This document shows positions 14,996 through 23,460 of a stretch of 58,983 bases of DNA, in pieces. Positions within the stretch are counted from its first letter, which is position 1; every line of letters begins with the position of its first letter. The notes below the pieces were generated by a model. It saw nothing but the letters and a program-made list of their open reading frames with translations. It made no database searches and was not told the DNA's origin. The translations under genes were made by a program, and so were the position numbers. This DNA comes from JAUUSJ01 sp051880475 (GTDB taxonomy: Bacteria > Bacillota > Clostridia > Lachnospirales > Lachnospiraceae): assembly GCA_051880475.1 (NCBI GenBank), contig JBJEOA010000022.1:1-58983 (forward strand), given 5' to 3'.

Positions 14996-16549
14996 ATGAT
15001 GGGATTAAATTTAATTTTAATTTGCGTGGGGCTAATCATTTGTTTTGGAGGAATTTATATTCGAAAGATCTGTGCAGGTGTCACAGGATTTTCTTGGGGA
15101 ATATTACTAGGAGCTGTTGTAAGTCTGATGATAGGTGGCATTATGTCGAGTATAGATAGCTCTTCAATTATTATTATATTATTAGTTGCAATCGCAATCT
15201 GTGTTGTATGTGTAATCTATGATAGAATTTGTACGGTTATTAATACTTTTATAAGTGGATTTTTTATGTCATTTTTAGTGCTACTTTTATTGTTGGGAAG
15301 TCTTTTTAATTCCAGTTCTATGTCTATATTACCAATTATTGGAGTTTTGGCTTTGGCAGTAGCTGGATTTTTGGCTACTATAGCATATAGATTTTATCAA
15401 ATTGCATATGTCATTGTGACTGCATTTTCTGGCGCATTTATAGCAGGTATAGGATTCGAAGGATTTATTCATCAAGCAAGCCCTATGGATGTATTTTTTG
15501 AAATTGTCTGGTCAGGCAATGTGAAAGTCATGAGTGTATTAATTGCAATTACAATAGGACTTGGAATTGCAGGGTATAAGGTACAGTTAAAACGATTTAA
15601 TATAAGTGTGCCAAGTCAAAATATGTCAATAAATATGCCAAATTTTTCAGCATTGAATTTAAAGGGTTTATTTTCAGGGAGTATAAATAGAAGTTATGGA
15701 AACGGAACATCAAATTTAAAAGATGAAATTAAAGAAAATAAGTTTATATTTCTTGCGCCAATTATTGATAGTATTGTAGTACCTGCTATGTATAGAATTT
15801 TAAATAGCATTCAGAGTGCAGAGTCAATATATGAAATAGTTTCTTTTGTCTCAATAGTAGCCAGTGGTGTGACTCTTGCAGGAATTGTGTATTTTGTAAT
15901 GACAAAAGATATAAAGATAAATATGATTTATCAAATTCCATATATTTTAGGATTTTTAATATTCCAACCAGTTGGATATATAAATTTTAGCCTTATGGTA
16001 GTCATATATTTTATCAAATATTTGATTGTATGGGGTTGTGTATACATAGCAGATCGATTGATAACAAAGCAGGAGATAAAACCTCTTGTATTAATAGTAT
16101 TAGCATTTTTCATGGCTCAATACGTAGTATCTTGGATAGCAGGTCAATACATTGCTTTTTATGTTGATATGTATACGATAGTTTGTTTTTGTATTGCAAT
16201 AGGAGCGATTTATTTTATATTTAAGATATATTGTAATACAAATATATTTCAATTTAGTGGGTATATTGGAGCTACACAGCAAAATACCAAAACAATGAAT
16301 CAAAGAGGAAATCATTCAATGAATGGTTCGACAAATGGGGGAATGAATCGTCAGACTAATGCAACACCTAATTCTTCTTCTAATATTGTGGCGAAATGTG
16401 TAAAATGTGGAAAAGTCATACAAGGAAATGCTAAATTTTGTGACCGATGTGGAGGGAATATACAGTTAAGTTGTTCTCGATGTGGTAATGCAATATCTAC
16501 TGGTGACAGTTTTTGTAAGGTGTGTGGTAAGCTTTTCAAACAGGATTAA
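14996..16549 (+). CDS. Polytopic membrane protein with C-terminal double zinc ribbon
   Basis: 517 residues with AAAGGAG (14981-14987) eight bases before ATG 14996. Residues 1-180 form a bundle of about six or seven helices with Gly-rich turns like the DUF4203/TMEM198 family. A polar linker (195-240) follows, then five or six further helices to about residue 410. After a Met/Asn/Gly/Thr-rich linker, residues 465-515 form two zinc ribbons (CVKCG, CDRCG, CSRCG, CKVCG). It is the first gene behind promoter B and heads the run of cassette proteins. The zinc-ribbon tail parallels those of the kinases and the vWA-TIR protein in the same locus. It may be the membrane hub on which these assemble; no transport motif is seen. 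Confidence 0.7.
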   Translation: MMGLNLILICVGLIICFGGIYIRKICAGVTGFSWGILLGAVVSLMIGGIMSSIDSSSIIIILLVAIAICVVCVIYDRICTVINTFISGFFMSFLVLLLLLGSLFNSSSMSILPIIGVLALAVAGFLATIAYRFYQIAYVIVTAFSGAFIAGIGFEGFIHQASPMDVFFEIVWSGNVKVMSVLIAITIGLGIAGYKVQLKRFNISVPSQNMSINMPNFSALNLKGLFSGSINRSYGNGTSNLKDEIKENKFIFLAPIIDSIVVPAMYRILNSIQSAESIYEIVSFVSIVASGVTLAGIVYFVMTKDIKINMIYQIPYILGFLIFQPVGYINFSLMVVIYFIKYLIVWGCVYIADRLITKQEIKPLVLIVLAFFMAQYVVSWIAGQYIAFYVDMYTIVCFCIAIGAIYFIFKIYCNTNIFQFSGYIGATQQNTKTMNQRGNHSMNGSTNGGMNRQTNATPNSSSNIVAKCVKCGKVIQGNAKFCDRCGGNIQLSCSRCGNAISTGDSFCKVCGKLFKQD

Positions 16550-16596
16550 GACTGTAGGAAGTAATAAGCTAATGAATAGAGATAAGGACAAAAAAT

Positions 16597-17871
16597 ATGG
16601 AAAGATTTTATGAAACAATAAGACAAGTAAAAGCGAGCGGAGCAGATATTACAAGCAGTAAAAAATTTACTAGTGTCTTAAGTGATTATCTAGGACAAAA
16701 TTATGTATCTGAGTGTAAATGGTTGCGACAGGCAATGGATAAGGGAACTCATTTAGAGTTTATAAATTATAAAAATGCAAGATTAAGTGAAAAGAAACAG
16801 CTAGTTGGCAGAGTGAGTCAGCAATTAGAAAATATAGATGGATATAATAAAAATACAGTTGAGAAAATTATTACTTCTCTTATGGTACTTGGAGATTGGA
16901 AAGAAAATTATAGTGAAGTTATAGATGAAGAAAGAACAAATACATCATCTAACTCAGGAACTTGGCAGAAGCCATATCAAGCGAATCAAACTCAGACTGG
17001 AGCAAGTAATTATGCAGTAAATACGAAGAGAAATCAAGCTATAGTAAATAATAATGAAATGAATGCTCAAAAGAATCAAGCTGCAATAAACAATCATACA
17101 ATAAATACTCAAGGAAGTATGAAAGGTATACCAACAGGCGGAGTTATAGCAATCGTTGCCTGTGTTCTAATAGGATGCATTGTTCTTTTTATGCATCCAT
17201 TTGGCTCAGGGACGACAACGAGCGGAACTAGTGGCTCTGACTCCAATATAGATTTTACCCGTTCATATGAAGATAATTATGATTCTAATGTGAATGAGGA
17301 GGATAGCAATGTCGTTCAAAATGATTCTAATGTGAGTGATGACGATAGCAATGTAATTCAAGATGATTATAATGATGAAAATATGGATAATGATTACGAA
17401 GATACGGATAGTGGTATTATGGAAGATGATTATGTAGAGGAAAAGCCTGCACCTACAATTGTGGAAGAAGAAATGATTATGACACACTGTGCAGGAATAG
17501 AGGCTCCAGCTAGTGATTTTATTTTTCCATATAGTAGTGAACAATACTTAACGGAAGAAGATTTGAGGGTTTTAGAAGCAGATGAGACAGATGCATGGCA
17601 TACAGATATAGTTGACCAGGAACATTCTAATTCACAGATGGCTATCAATGAAATTCTTGCGAGATATGGTTATCCTTTTAAGTCAAATGCTTCTAAGAAG
17701 ACAGGACAAGAAGCATATGAAAAGTTTTCTTCCTTATCATGGTACCAGGAAGCGAAATCGTATTGTCAATATTCTTCTGGAGATGAAGTCGTTTCCAATA
17801 TGAATTCAATAGAGAAAGCAAATGTAGACTTGATTAATGAATGGCAAAAAGAGCATGGATGCTATTATTAA
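16597..17871 (+). CDS. Cassette membrane protein with YARHG-like outer domain
   Basis: 424 residues, ATG 16597. Residues 1-108 are the shared N-terminal cassette of this locus: start MERFYETI, core SECKWLRQAMDKG, and ending GDWKENY. A Gln/Asn/Thr-rich linker (110-180) follows, then one membrane helix (GGVIAIVACVLIGCIVLFM, about 185-203). The outer side has tandem Asp/Asn repeats (DSNV-type units) and then a YARHG-like domain (YLTEEDL, INEILARYGYPFKS, LSWYQE). There is no signal peptide, so the cassette should lie in the cytoplasm and the YARHG part outside. The first 205 codons are about 85 percent identical to the next gene, showing recent duplication with exchange of the outer domain. Confidence 0.75.
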   Translation: MERFYETIRQVKASGADITSSKKFTSVLSDYLGQNYVSECKWLRQAMDKGTHLEFINYKNARLSEKKQLVGRVSQQLENIDGYNKNTVEKIITSLMVLGDWKENYSEVIDEERTNTSSNSGTWQKPYQANQTQTGASNYAVNTKRNQAIVNNNEMNAQKNQAAINNHTINTQGSMKGIPTGGVIAIVACVLIGCIVLFMHPFGSGTTTSGTSGSDSNIDFTRSYEDNYDSNVNEEDSNVVQNDSNVSDDDSNVIQDDYNDENMDNDYEDTDSGIMEDDYVEEKPAPTIVEEEMIMTHCAGIEAPASDFIFPYSSEQYLTEEDLRVLEADETDAWHTDIVDQEHSNSQMAINEILARYGYPFKSNASKKTGQEAYEKFSSLSWYQEAKSYCQYSSGDEVVSNMNSIEKANVDLINEWQKEHGCYY

Positions 17872-17914
17872 AAGTTAAGAAATAGATTTTGTGTATATAA
17901 TTAAAAGGAGCAAT

Positions 17915-19105
17915 ATGGAAAGATTTTATCAAACAATAAAGAAGGTAAAAGCCAATGGAGCTGATATCACAAACAGTAAAAAGTTTATAGGTGTTTTAAG
18001 TGATTATCTAGGACAAAATTATGTGTCTGAATGTAGATGGTTGAAGCAGGCGATGGATAAAGGAACTCATTTAGAGTTTGTAAATTATAAAAATGCAAGC
18101 TTAAGTGAAAAGAGACAACTAGTTAGTAGAGTAAGTCAGCAATTAGAAAATGTAGACGGATACAATAAAAATACAGTCGAAAAGATAATTATTTCTCTTA
18201 TGATACTTGGAGAGTGGAGGGAAAACTATAAGGAGCTTATAAGTAAAGAGAAAGTAAATACATCGGTTGGAACGAAAACTCAACAAAAAATATATCAACC
18301 AAATCAAAATATGACGAATAGTAATGTAGTAAACATTCAAACAAGTCAAACAGTAATAAATAATAAAGCGATGAATACCCAAACAAGCCAAGTTCCAATA
18401 AGTAATCAGACGAACAATACTTATGGAAGTACGAAAAATATACCAATGGGTGGAGTTATAGCAATTGTTGCTTGCGTCTTAATTGGATTTGCTATTCTTT
18501 TTATACGTTCATCTAATCCAGAAACAGCAATGAATGGTTCTAATTCCAATATAAATTCTTCTTTAACTAGAGAGAAAAATAATGTGAATATTAATGCAAA
18601 TGAATGGGATTATGTTACATTTGGAAATTTAGAGTGGCTTGTAGTAAAAAAAGAGGGAAATAGAGAGTTATTGTTAACAAAAGAATCTGTTGGACAGAAA
18701 CCTTATAATGATAGCCTCGAAGATATTACTTGGGAGCAATGTACATTACGTCAATGGTTAAATGGAGAATTTTATAATGAAACTTTCTCTGAGGAAGAAA
18801 AAGCAATGATAGAAGTCACAAGAGTTATTAATGAAGATAATCCAGAGTATGGAACGCAAGGTGGAAATGACACAGATGATAAGGTGTTTCTTTTGAGCCA
18901 CGATGAGGTATGGGAATATTTTGGTCAGGATGCGGAAGATGCGGAAGAGAAAAGAGCTATGGGAGAATGGTGGTGGACGCGGTCAGTAGGTTATCATAAT
19001 AGCAGAACTATTTATATAAAACCAGATGGAATGGGACCTGATACGGGATATGATGTCCATATTTACGGAGCAGTGCGTCCTGCTATATGGGTTCAAACTT
19101 CATAG
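17915..19105 (+). CDS. Cassette membrane protein with DUF6273 outer domain
   Basis: 396 residues. ATG 17915 follows AAAAGGAG; an in-frame start 24 bases upstream lacks a ribosome site. Residues 1-108 are the N-cassette (MERFYQTI, SECRWLKQAMDKG, GEWRENY). The Gln/Asn-rich linker and membrane helix (GGVIAIVACVLIGFAILFI) match the preceding gene. The outer part, about 225-395, is a DUF6273 domain: EWLVVKKEG, ITWEQCTLRQWLNGEFY, GGNDTDDKVFLLS, EWWWTRSVG and AVRPAIWV. DUF6273 is a widespread domain of unknown function in Clostridia surface proteins. The neighbours carry the same cassette with other outer domains, so the outer part is likely the variable recognition module. Confidence 0.8.
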   Translation: MERFYQTIKKVKANGADITNSKKFIGVLSDYLGQNYVSECRWLKQAMDKGTHLEFVNYKNASLSEKRQLVSRVSQQLENVDGYNKNTVEKIIISLMILGEWRENYKELISKEKVNTSVGTKTQQKIYQPNQNMTNSNVVNIQTSQTVINNKAMNTQTSQVPISNQTNNTYGSTKNIPMGGVIAIVACVLIGFAILFIRSSNPETAMNGSNSNINSSLTREKNNVNINANEWDYVTFGNLEWLVVKKEGNRELLLTKESVGQKPYNDSLEDITWEQCTLRQWLNGEFYNETFSEEEKAMIEVTRVINEDNPEYGTQGGNDTDDKVFLLSHDEVWEYFGQDAEDAEEKRAMGEWWWTRSVGYHNSRTIYIKPDGMGPDTGYDVHIYGAVRPAIWVQTS

Positions 19106-19160
19106 AGATAAAAAATTGAAAAATATTGTAAAAGAGAAGACATTGTACAAGGAGGAAGAT

Positions 19161-20549
19161 ATGGAAAAATTTTATGATGCACTAAAACAAATAAAAACAA
19201 TGAAGTTTTCTCTTTCATCTCTTTCTACGAATGGAGATAAAAAGAGGTTCTGTTCCGTTTTACAGGATTTAGCACCAGACTATGGTCCAGAATGTAGTTG
19301 GTTAAAGCGTATTTTGGAAAAAGATATTCACTTAGAGTTTATCGACAAAGAAGGAGTAAGTCTCAGTGAAAAAAAGCAGATTATAGGAAGGGTAAAAAAG
19401 CGATTAGAGATAGAGGAAGGCTTTGGAGAAAAAGCAATTGAAAAGATGATTTCGGCACTTATGGTAATTGGAGATTGGAAAGAAAGTTATCGTAATAATG
19501 AACTTTATGAGGCACCAAACAATGCGGCAAAAAATTCAGAGAATATAAAAACAACAAAATCATCTCAAACCTCAAGAGAAACTCAGAAAAAGAATGTAAA
19601 TAAGAAAAACATTAATTCGGAATTAAGTGACAATAGTCAGAAAAGCAATGTACAAAGTTCCAGTACAAAATCGAGTCAAAATACGAATACTGCACAGCAA
19701 AAAGGTAATACAGCACAGACAGGACAAACCTCTCATAATACATATGCTTCTAAGGTAAGTGTGAATCAATCAGCAACAACGCAAAGTTCAACACAAACAC
19801 AGAAAACTTCTCAGCAGTCTGTTTTATCTTCTACGAAAAAAAATGATTCAGAAGTGCCAAGAAGTATTCTTATAATGACAATAATGACAATAGTAGCAAC
19901 AATACTAATGACCTGTGCGGCTATACAAAATACTAGTTCTACAAATTCCACTGTAAGTACAGAAATGTCGGAACAGGAAAAAGAGGAGAAAAAGGCACAA
20001 GAGGAAAAAGAAGCGATAGCGGATGCACAAGAGGGAGATATTGTAATTTTTGGTCGGGATAATTCTGGTAATAGTTTGAGATGGCGAGTTTTAAGTAAAA
20101 AAGAGAAAAAGGTTTTATTGATTACAGAGAATTCTGTAGGAGATGAGAAGTACCATACAACAAGGGAAAGTATTACATGGGAAAATTGTAGCTTGCGAAA
20201 GTGGTTAAATGAAGATTTCTATAATGAGAATTTTTCAGATGCAGAGAAGAAATTGATTAGAAAACAAAAACTAAGCAATATAGATGATCCTGCATGGGGA
20301 ACTGAAGCGGGGAATGATACAGAAGATAAGATATTTTTATTAAATTTAAAGGAAGCAGAGAAGTATTTTACTTCCAATGAAGATAGAAATATTGGAGTAA
20401 ATTGGTGGCTTCGTTCACCTGGTGCTATAGAGCAAGCAGCCAAAAATGTTTTTTCTGATGGAGATTTTTGTGAAGGAAATTATTATGGAACATATGTTGA
20501 CGTTTCTCTTGCAGTTCGTCCATCTTTGTGGGTGAAGATAAGTGAATAA
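19161..20549 (+). CDS. Cassette membrane protein with DUF6273 outer domain (second)
   Basis: 462 residues. ATG 19161 follows AAGGAGGAAG; the frame is open further upstream, but that part overlaps the previous gene. Residues 1-112 are the N-cassette (MEKFYDALKQ, PECSWLKRILEK, GDWKESY). A long Ser/Thr/Gln/Asn-rich linker (113-230) leads to one helix (ILIMTIMTIVATILMTCAAI). A Lys/Glu-rich coiled piece (EKEEKKAQEEKEAIADA) precedes the DUF6273 domain (RWRVLSKKEK, ITWENCSLRKWLNEDFY, GNDTEDKIFLLN, WWLRSPG, AVRPSLWVKI). It is more diverged from its neighbours than they are from each other, so it is an older copy. Confidence 0.8.
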   Translation: MEKFYDALKQIKTMKFSLSSLSTNGDKKRFCSVLQDLAPDYGPECSWLKRILEKDIHLEFIDKEGVSLSEKKQIIGRVKKRLEIEEGFGEKAIEKMISALMVIGDWKESYRNNELYEAPNNAAKNSENIKTTKSSQTSRETQKKNVNKKNINSELSDNSQKSNVQSSSTKSSQNTNTAQQKGNTAQTGQTSHNTYASKVSVNQSATTQSSTQTQKTSQQSVLSSTKKNDSEVPRSILIMTIMTIVATILMTCAAIQNTSSTNSTVSTEMSEQEKEEKKAQEEKEAIADAQEGDIVIFGRDNSGNSLRWRVLSKKEKKVLLITENSVGDEKYHTTRESITWENCSLRKWLNEDFYNENFSDAEKKLIRKQKLSNIDDPAWGTEAGNDTEDKIFLLNLKEAEKYFTSNEDRNIGVNWWLRSPGAIEQAAKNVFSDGDFCEGNYYGTYVDVSLAVRPSLWVKISE

Positions 20550-20623
20550 ATTTATATTTTTAGAGGAATTTCTGCACAAATAATCAATGAATGATAGAGA
20601 AAAATTCTAAGTAAGAGGGAAAT

Positions 20624-20797
20624 ATGGAAAAGTTTTATGATGCACTAAAACAAATAAAGAAAATGGAAATAAATATTTCTGATAAAAAAGGCTGTGAAAG
20701 ATTTTGTACTATCTTATTAGATTTAGTCCCAAAATATGAACCAGAATGTAGATGGATAAAACGCATTATGGAAAGAAGAATCCACTTGGAATTTTAG
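20624..20797 (+). pseudogene. Truncated N-cassette remnant
   Basis: ATG 20624 with AAGAGGGAAAT upstream gives MEKFYDALKQIKKM and goes on to PECRWIKRIMERRIHLEF, then TAG at 20795. It is the first half of the N-cassette, cut where paralogues continue LEFIDKEG. At the junction the sequence enters, in another frame, the Sel1/DUF6273 gene that ends at 21501. The result is a dead fusion of a cassette start with a different gene body. Confidence 0.7.
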
Positions 20798-21501
20798 AGC
20801 AAAATTTTGAAAAGGCATTTTATTGGTGGAGTAGAGCAGAACAAGGTGATAAAGAAAATGCTTTGAAACATAAATTGGGTTTAGAATATATGAGACAATT
20901 TCAGGAGTTAGCCAAAATACGAAAAGAGTTAGAATATAATAAGACGATAATTAACGAATTAGAAAAAAAGCTAGAATCAGTAAGGAAGATTGAAAAAATT
21001 CAAGTTGGTAAGGTGATAAAATTTGGTAAAAACAATAGAGAATGGATAGTATTGGATAAAAAGGAAGGAAAAGCATTGATTTTTGCGAAAGAATCTATTG
21101 GAGAGGGACCATATAATGGTGAAGAGATAAATATTACATGGGAAGGGTGCTTACTCAGAAAATGGTTGAATGAAGAGTTTTATTATAATTTTTTTGATGA
21201 AGGAGAAAAAAATCAAATTTGTGAAGTGCTTGTGAAAAATTTTAGTAATCCAAAGTATGGTACGTGGGGAGGAAATGATACGATGGATAAAATATTTCTC
21301 CTGAGTATAGGTGAGGCAGAGAAGTATTTTGAGAATAATAAAGCGAGAGCTATCGGCTCTTGGTGGTGGTTACGTTCACCAGGCTATTGTAGTGGTAATA
21401 TAGCTGTTGTGAGTTCAGACGGTGTTATCCTTCCAAATGGTATTAATACATATTCTAGGAGATCTATACGCCCCGCTTTATGGATCTATTTAGAATACTA
21501 A
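20752..21501 (+). CDS. Sel1-like / coiled-coil / DUF6273 protein, probably 5'-truncated
   Basis: The frame is open from ATG 20752 (249 residues), but this ATG lies inside the cassette remnant, in another frame and without a ribosome site. The real 5' end was probably lost at the junction near 20795. Residues 15-45 (NFEKAFYWWSRAEQGDKENA) resemble a Sel1 repeat. Residues 50-80 are a coiled coil (IRKELEYNKTIINELEKKLE). The rest is a complete DUF6273 domain (REWIVLDKKEG, ITWEGCLLRKWLNEEFY, GGNDTMDKIFLLS, WWWLRSPG, SIRPALWIYL). There is no membrane helix. It may be translated at low level by coupling, or be a pseudogene. Confidence 0.5.
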   Translation: MDKTHYGKKNPLGILEQNFEKAFYWWSRAEQGDKENALKHKLGLEYMRQFQELAKIRKELEYNKTIINELEKKLESVRKIEKIQVGKVIKFGKNNREWIVLDKKEGKALIFAKESIGEGPYNGEEINITWEGCLLRKWLNEEFYYNFFDEGEKNQICEVLVKNFSNPKYGTWGGNDTMDKIFLLSIGEAEKYFENNKARAIGSWWWLRSPGYCSGNIAVVSSDGVILPNGINTYSRRSIRPALWIYLEY

Positions 21502-21584
21502 TTGATGAAAATAAGATAAAGACTCTATCTTGAATGATAAAAGGTTAAAAATATATTAGTGAAGCTACATAGGATGAAATTGTC

Positions 21585-21650
21585 AATTATTACATTTTAT
21601 TCATCAATTATTACATTTATATTGAAATTGGTGACGAAAAACGATAAAAT
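21585..21650 (+). promoter_or_regulatory. Tandem-repeat promoter C (LytTR-like geometry)
   Basis: AATTATTAC at 21585-21593 and 21606-21614 (21 bp apart), TTGAAA at 21622-21627 (16 bp after the start of the second repeat), TAAAAT at 21645-21650. It drives the long operon beginning at 21788. Confidence 0.7.
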
Positions 21651-21687
21651 TTAGAAGAAAATTGAATTGAAGAGAAAATTTAAAAAT

Positions 21688-21735
21688 CCTTCCAAAAATT
21701 AATTGATATTTTTGGAAGGTTCTTTTGTTTTATTC
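21688..21735 (+). terminator. Leader terminator downstream of promoter C
   Basis: A perfect 12-bp stem, 21688-21699 with 21708-21719, followed by TTCTTTTGTTTT. It is the strongest of the three leader terminators and lies between the start site (about 21657) and the first gene of a roughly 17-kb operon. Read-through must therefore be controlled or the operon stays mostly off. Confidence 0.75.
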
Positions 21736-21787
21736 TTTTGTTTTAAGTTTTGAAAATTTTAGATTTAGAAAGTGAGAACGAGGAAGA

Positions 21788-22570
21788 GTGTATCCATATA
21801 TTAGTATATTAGGAGGTCGGATATATATATTCCAGCTGATTCTTTTTTGTGATTTTTTTGGATGTGTATTTTTCTATCTCCAATCCAATAAATATAAGAC
21901 CATATATTTTTATGATTCCATGCATGCTCTTACATTTTCTGTTGTGTTTGCCTTAGTTGGGGGAAAACTTTTATATGCCATAGGAGCAATAGAAAAAACG
22001 ACATATCCTTTTATATGTAATTTTCTCATAGGAGGATTTGTGTTTTACGGGGGATGTATAGGAGGAATCATAGGGTTGTATGTATATTGTAAACGTCAAA
22101 AAAGAATATTTTTAGAGATGACAGATGTTTTTTTTAGCATACTGCCATTGGGACAGGCAATAGGAAGAATTGGATGTTATTTAAATGGATGTTGTTATGG
22201 AAAGATTCAAGAGGGTGGGATTTCGGTGCCATATATTATAGATGGTGTGAGAGTGAGAGTGTTCCCGACTTGGTTTTTTGAGTCAGTCTTTTGTTTTATT
22301 ATATTTTTGTTTTTTTGGTTAGTTTGCAAGACGAGACGGCTTGGATTTTATACCGCAACATATATGATTTTATATTCCAGCTTTCGATTTATCATCGAAT
22401 TTTTTAGAGGAGATGAGATAAGAGGGGTATGGGGAAGCTTTTCCACTTCACAGATGATAAGTATAGCGGTGTTTTTTGGAGGGATGATAGTTGCTATAAA
22501 TAATTGTAGAAAAAATAAAAATATACGAAATAATATGTTAAAAGAGGAGAAAGAGAGGAGAAAAATATGA
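21788..22570 (+). CDS. Lgt-family (prolipoprotein diacylglyceryl transferase-like) membrane protein
   Basis: 260 residues from GTG 21788, preceded by CGAGGAAG. There are seven or so membrane helices. The Lgt-like core is visible as FVFYGGCIGGI, GQAIGRIGCYLNGCCYG and YSSFRFIIEFFRGDE with a final SQMIS segment. Classical Lgt has HGG and GRIGNFxNxExxG; here the His is Tyr, and Cys residues replace the Asn and Glu positions. This puts the protein in the divergent GCCYG branch of the family. No lipobox protein is obvious in the operon, so the acceptor is unclear. The stop overlaps the next ATG (ATGA). The role could be lipid modification of a system component, but this is inference. Confidence 0.75.
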   Translation: MYPYISILGGRIYIFQLILFCDFFGCVFFYLQSNKYKTIYFYDSMHALTFSVVFALVGGKLLYAIGAIEKTTYPFICNFLIGGFVFYGGCIGGIIGLYVYCKRQKRIFLEMTDVFFSILPLGQAIGRIGCYLNGCCYGKIQEGGISVPYIIDGVRVRVFPTWFFESVFCFIIFLFFWLVCKTRRLGFYTATYMILYSSFRFIIEFFRGDEIRGVWGSFSTSQMISIAVFFGGMIVAINNCRKNKNIRNNMLKEEKERRKI

Positions 22571-23442
22571 ATTTAAATATGTTTCCAGAACAGTATAAAA
22601 AGTTAAGCCTAGAACATATGGAACAACAAAAACGTATGGAGGAACTAAAAGCTCAAAACCGGATACATAGCTTAGACCAACAAATAAAAGAAGCATCAGA
22701 TGCAACGAACTCTAAGATTAATAAATTTGGTCTTGTGGGAGCCGTTGTAGGATTCTTTGCATGTTGTGGTTGTGCAGGGGGGATAACAGGTGGAGAAAAT
22801 ATTTTTGGCATATTAATATTATCATTGCTTGTATGGGGAGGCTGTTGGTTTTTGGGAGATCAATTGGGTAGAACGATGGGAATGAATGCAGAAAATCAGA
22901 TAAGGCAGGATTGTAATGCGTTGATAGCTCAAGAAAACGCTGATTTGGAAAATAAGAAAAAACAGATTGAACAGACAGGAATGCAGCAAATTAATCAGTA
23001 CAAGAAAGAATTTGACGAGCAGGCAAAGAAATTGAGTGTCAGCTATGCGAATAGTAAGTTAGCACAGGATGTAATTTCATGGATGACAGAAGGATATAGT
23101 AAGAGAATTGCGGTAGAAGATAGAAGACCACATATTAAGACAGTTGAAGTTCCATATGGAATAAAAGTGTATACCAATAAAATAACATGTAATCAGGGAG
23201 AATATGATTTCAATATACATAGATGTAAAAATTTGGAGACTCCTTTAGACCAGACGGCATTGGCGAGAGCGATATCGAATGCGATTCGATTAAATATAAT
23301 GATGAAATTTCCAAAAGATCCATCTGGAACAAAGCCAGAAGTAAAAATCAAGGTTAAGTATACGGAGCAATATCCAGAAGTGAATTTAATATATATAGCT
23401 CCGAATGGAAAGTATGTTGATGTAACTAGCTGGACAAAATAA
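22567..23442 (+). CDS. Coiled-coil membrane protein of the ATPase operon
   Basis: 291 residues; ATG 22567 overlaps the preceding stop (AGGAGAAAG upstream). Residues 1-45 are a helical, Gln/Glu-rich segment. Residues 52-105 form two membrane helices (GLVGAVVGFFACCGCAGGI and IFGILILSLLVWGGCWFLG). Residues 110-170 are coiled coil. The C-terminal 110 residues are a soluble alpha/beta domain (KTVEVPYGIKVYTNKI, EVKIKVKYTEQYPEVNLIY). I do not recognise a family. The gene directly precedes the FtsK-like ATPase, which has no membrane segment of its own, so this protein could be its membrane anchor, like the helices fused to EssC in type VII systems. Confidence 0.6.
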   Translation: MNLNMFPEQYKKLSLEHMEQQKRMEELKAQNRIHSLDQQIKEASDATNSKINKFGLVGAVVGFFACCGCAGGITGGENIFGILILSLLVWGGCWFLGDQLGRTMGMNAENQIRQDCNALIAQENADLENKKKQIEQTGMQQINQYKKEFDEQAKKLSVSYANSKLAQDVISWMTEGYSKRIAVEDRRPHIKTVEVPYGIKVYTNKITCNQGEYDFNIHRCKNLETPLDQTALARAISNAIRLNIMMKFPKDPSGTKPEVKIKVKYTEQYPEVNLIYIAPNGKYVDVTSWTK

Positions 23443-23460
23443 AGGAAAGGAACTATATCA

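Noticed and set aside
14968..15159. Short plus-strand frame beginning MEKWKRRQKYDG
   Set aside because: It overlaps the start of the membrane protein at 14996 in another frame and lacks its own ribosome site; the Cys/Arg-rich rest is not protein-like.
17263..17648. Minus-strand frames rich in Ile/Phe/His opposite the cassette gene
   Set aside because: They mirror the Asp/Asn-repeat linker and outer domain on the plus strand; composition is a by-product.
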